The position numbers and the translations under genes were made by a program. A DNA stretch of 7,566 bases from Chryseobacterium gleum (GTDB lineage Bacteria > Bacteroidota > Bacteroidia > Flavobacteriales_D > Crocinitomicaceae), in assembly GCA_945877005.1 (NCBI GenBank), contig CAMCQL010000089.1, positions 1 to 7,566 of the forward strand. The letters run 5' to 3'. Positions within the stretch are counted from its first letter, which is position 1; the number at the start of each line of letters is the position of its first letter. The notes under the pieces are model-generated. The model searched no databases and was not told the origin of the DNA. It saw nothing but the letters and a program-made list of their open reading frames with translations. This document shows, in pieces, positions 7,020 to 7,566 of this stretch.

Positions 7020-7566
7020 GTCTATTTAACACCGTATTTCCTAGTACGACTAACACAATAATGGTTGCTCCAATGTAAAATTCTTTGGAAAGTAATGTGT
7101 GTTCATGAAGTAATACTATAGCAAGTAAAATCGTGTAAATAGGTTCTAAATTGATACTTAGTGAAACGGTAAATGTGCCTAGTTTTTTAACGACTTCAAT
7201 GGTGATTAAAAATGCAACGGAGGTACAAATGATTCCTAAAAATAATAACCATAATAAATCACTTGTAGTCATTTCAAATAAGGTTTCATCGAATTCTCCA
7301 TTGTAGAGCAGTACTCCAGACAATAATAAAAACCCTACGAACATTTCATGAATGGTAAGCGCTGAGGCAGCTTCTGTTTTTGAAAGATGTGCATTTGATA
7401 CGGAGAAGATCGCTGCTAACATTGCTGAAATTAGTCCGTAAGTCAGCGCTAGGTATTCTTTTGCATCGAAATCGTTTGTTACAATGTAAATTCCAACAAT
7501 CATTAGAAGACCCATTCCAAATTCTTTCCATGAAAATTTTGTTTTGAAGAATAAAGGCTCAATCCA
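7003..7566 (-). CDS. EamA/DMT-superfamily permease, N-terminus cut by window edge
   Basis: The frame is open to the right edge, giving 187 visible residues plus a stop; the ATG at 7515 is internal, since the 17 codons before it read WIEPLFFKTKFSWKEFG, a typical EamA sequence between TM4 and TM5. Family members are about 290-310 residues with ten helices in two EamA repeats, so roughly the first 110 are missing. Visible helices are TM5 (GLLMIVGIYIV), TM6 (YLALTYGLISAMLAAIFSVS), TM7 (HEMFVGFLLLSGVLLY), TM8 (LLWLLFLGIICTSVAFLITI), TM9 (VSLSINLEPIYTILLAIVLL, with the conserved EP) and TM10 (FYIGATIIVLVVLGNTVL), followed by a basic tail (RPKKKQ). Such inner-membrane proteins export amino acids or other small metabolites; the substrate cannot be told. 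It converges on ftsE with a 17-bp overlap. Confidence 0.9.
   Translation of the reverse strand, partial: WIEPLFFKTKFSWKEFGMGLLMIVGIYIVTNDFDAKEYLALTYGLISAMLAAIFSVSNAHLSKTEAASALTIHEMFVGFLLLSGVLLYNGEFDETLFEMTTSDLLWLLFLGIICTSVAFLITIEVVKKLGTFTVSLSINLEPIYTILLAIVLLHEHTLLSKEFYIGATIIVLVVLGNTVLNRPKKKQ

Noticed and set aside
7346..7531. Short minus-strand frame within the permease gene
   Set aside because: It is out of frame with the EamA sequence, which continues openly to the window edge.

Overview
The window looks like ordinary chromosome of an AT-rich Bacteroidota bacterium, probably of the order Flavobacteriales. Four things point there. There is little Shine-Dalgarno sequence before most starts. 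Two exported proteins follow the Bacteroidota pattern of signal peptidase I cleavage before glutamine (A|Q). One of them is an outer-membrane-type beta-barrel ending in phenylalanine. Its neighbour is a very large periplasmic TPR protein of a kind common in that phylum. The assignment to a family or genus is not secure.

Layout. Positions 1-1022 (minus) hold serS, seryl-tRNA synthetase, cut by the left edge after residue 340. Positions 1023-1268 are a non-coding gap containing the serS leader and the 3' end of the next transcript. Positions 1269-2996 and 3008-6157 (both minus) form a two-gene operon, TPR gene first and barrel gene second, separated by 11 bp. Positions 6158-6311 are a divergent promoter region with a 16-bp near-palindrome. 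Positions 6312-7019 (plus) hold ftsE, the ATPase of the FtsEX divisome ABC complex, with all ATPase motifs intact and no ftsX beside it. Positions 7003-7566 (minus) are the C-terminal part of an EamA/DMT-family permease, cut by the right edge and overlapping the end of ftsE tail to tail by 17 bp.

How the genes may work together. serS (translation) and the EamA permease (small-molecule export) appear to be unrelated neighbours. The middle block is the interesting part: a 1049-residue secreted TPR scaffold, a 575-residue plug-less barrel, and a divergent orphan FtsE. The sequence supports a TPR-barrel operon whose products could meet at the outer membrane. A functional link to FtsE and cell-wall remodelling is only a hypothesis based on position. 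No mobile elements, CRISPR arrays, rRNA or tRNA genes were seen.
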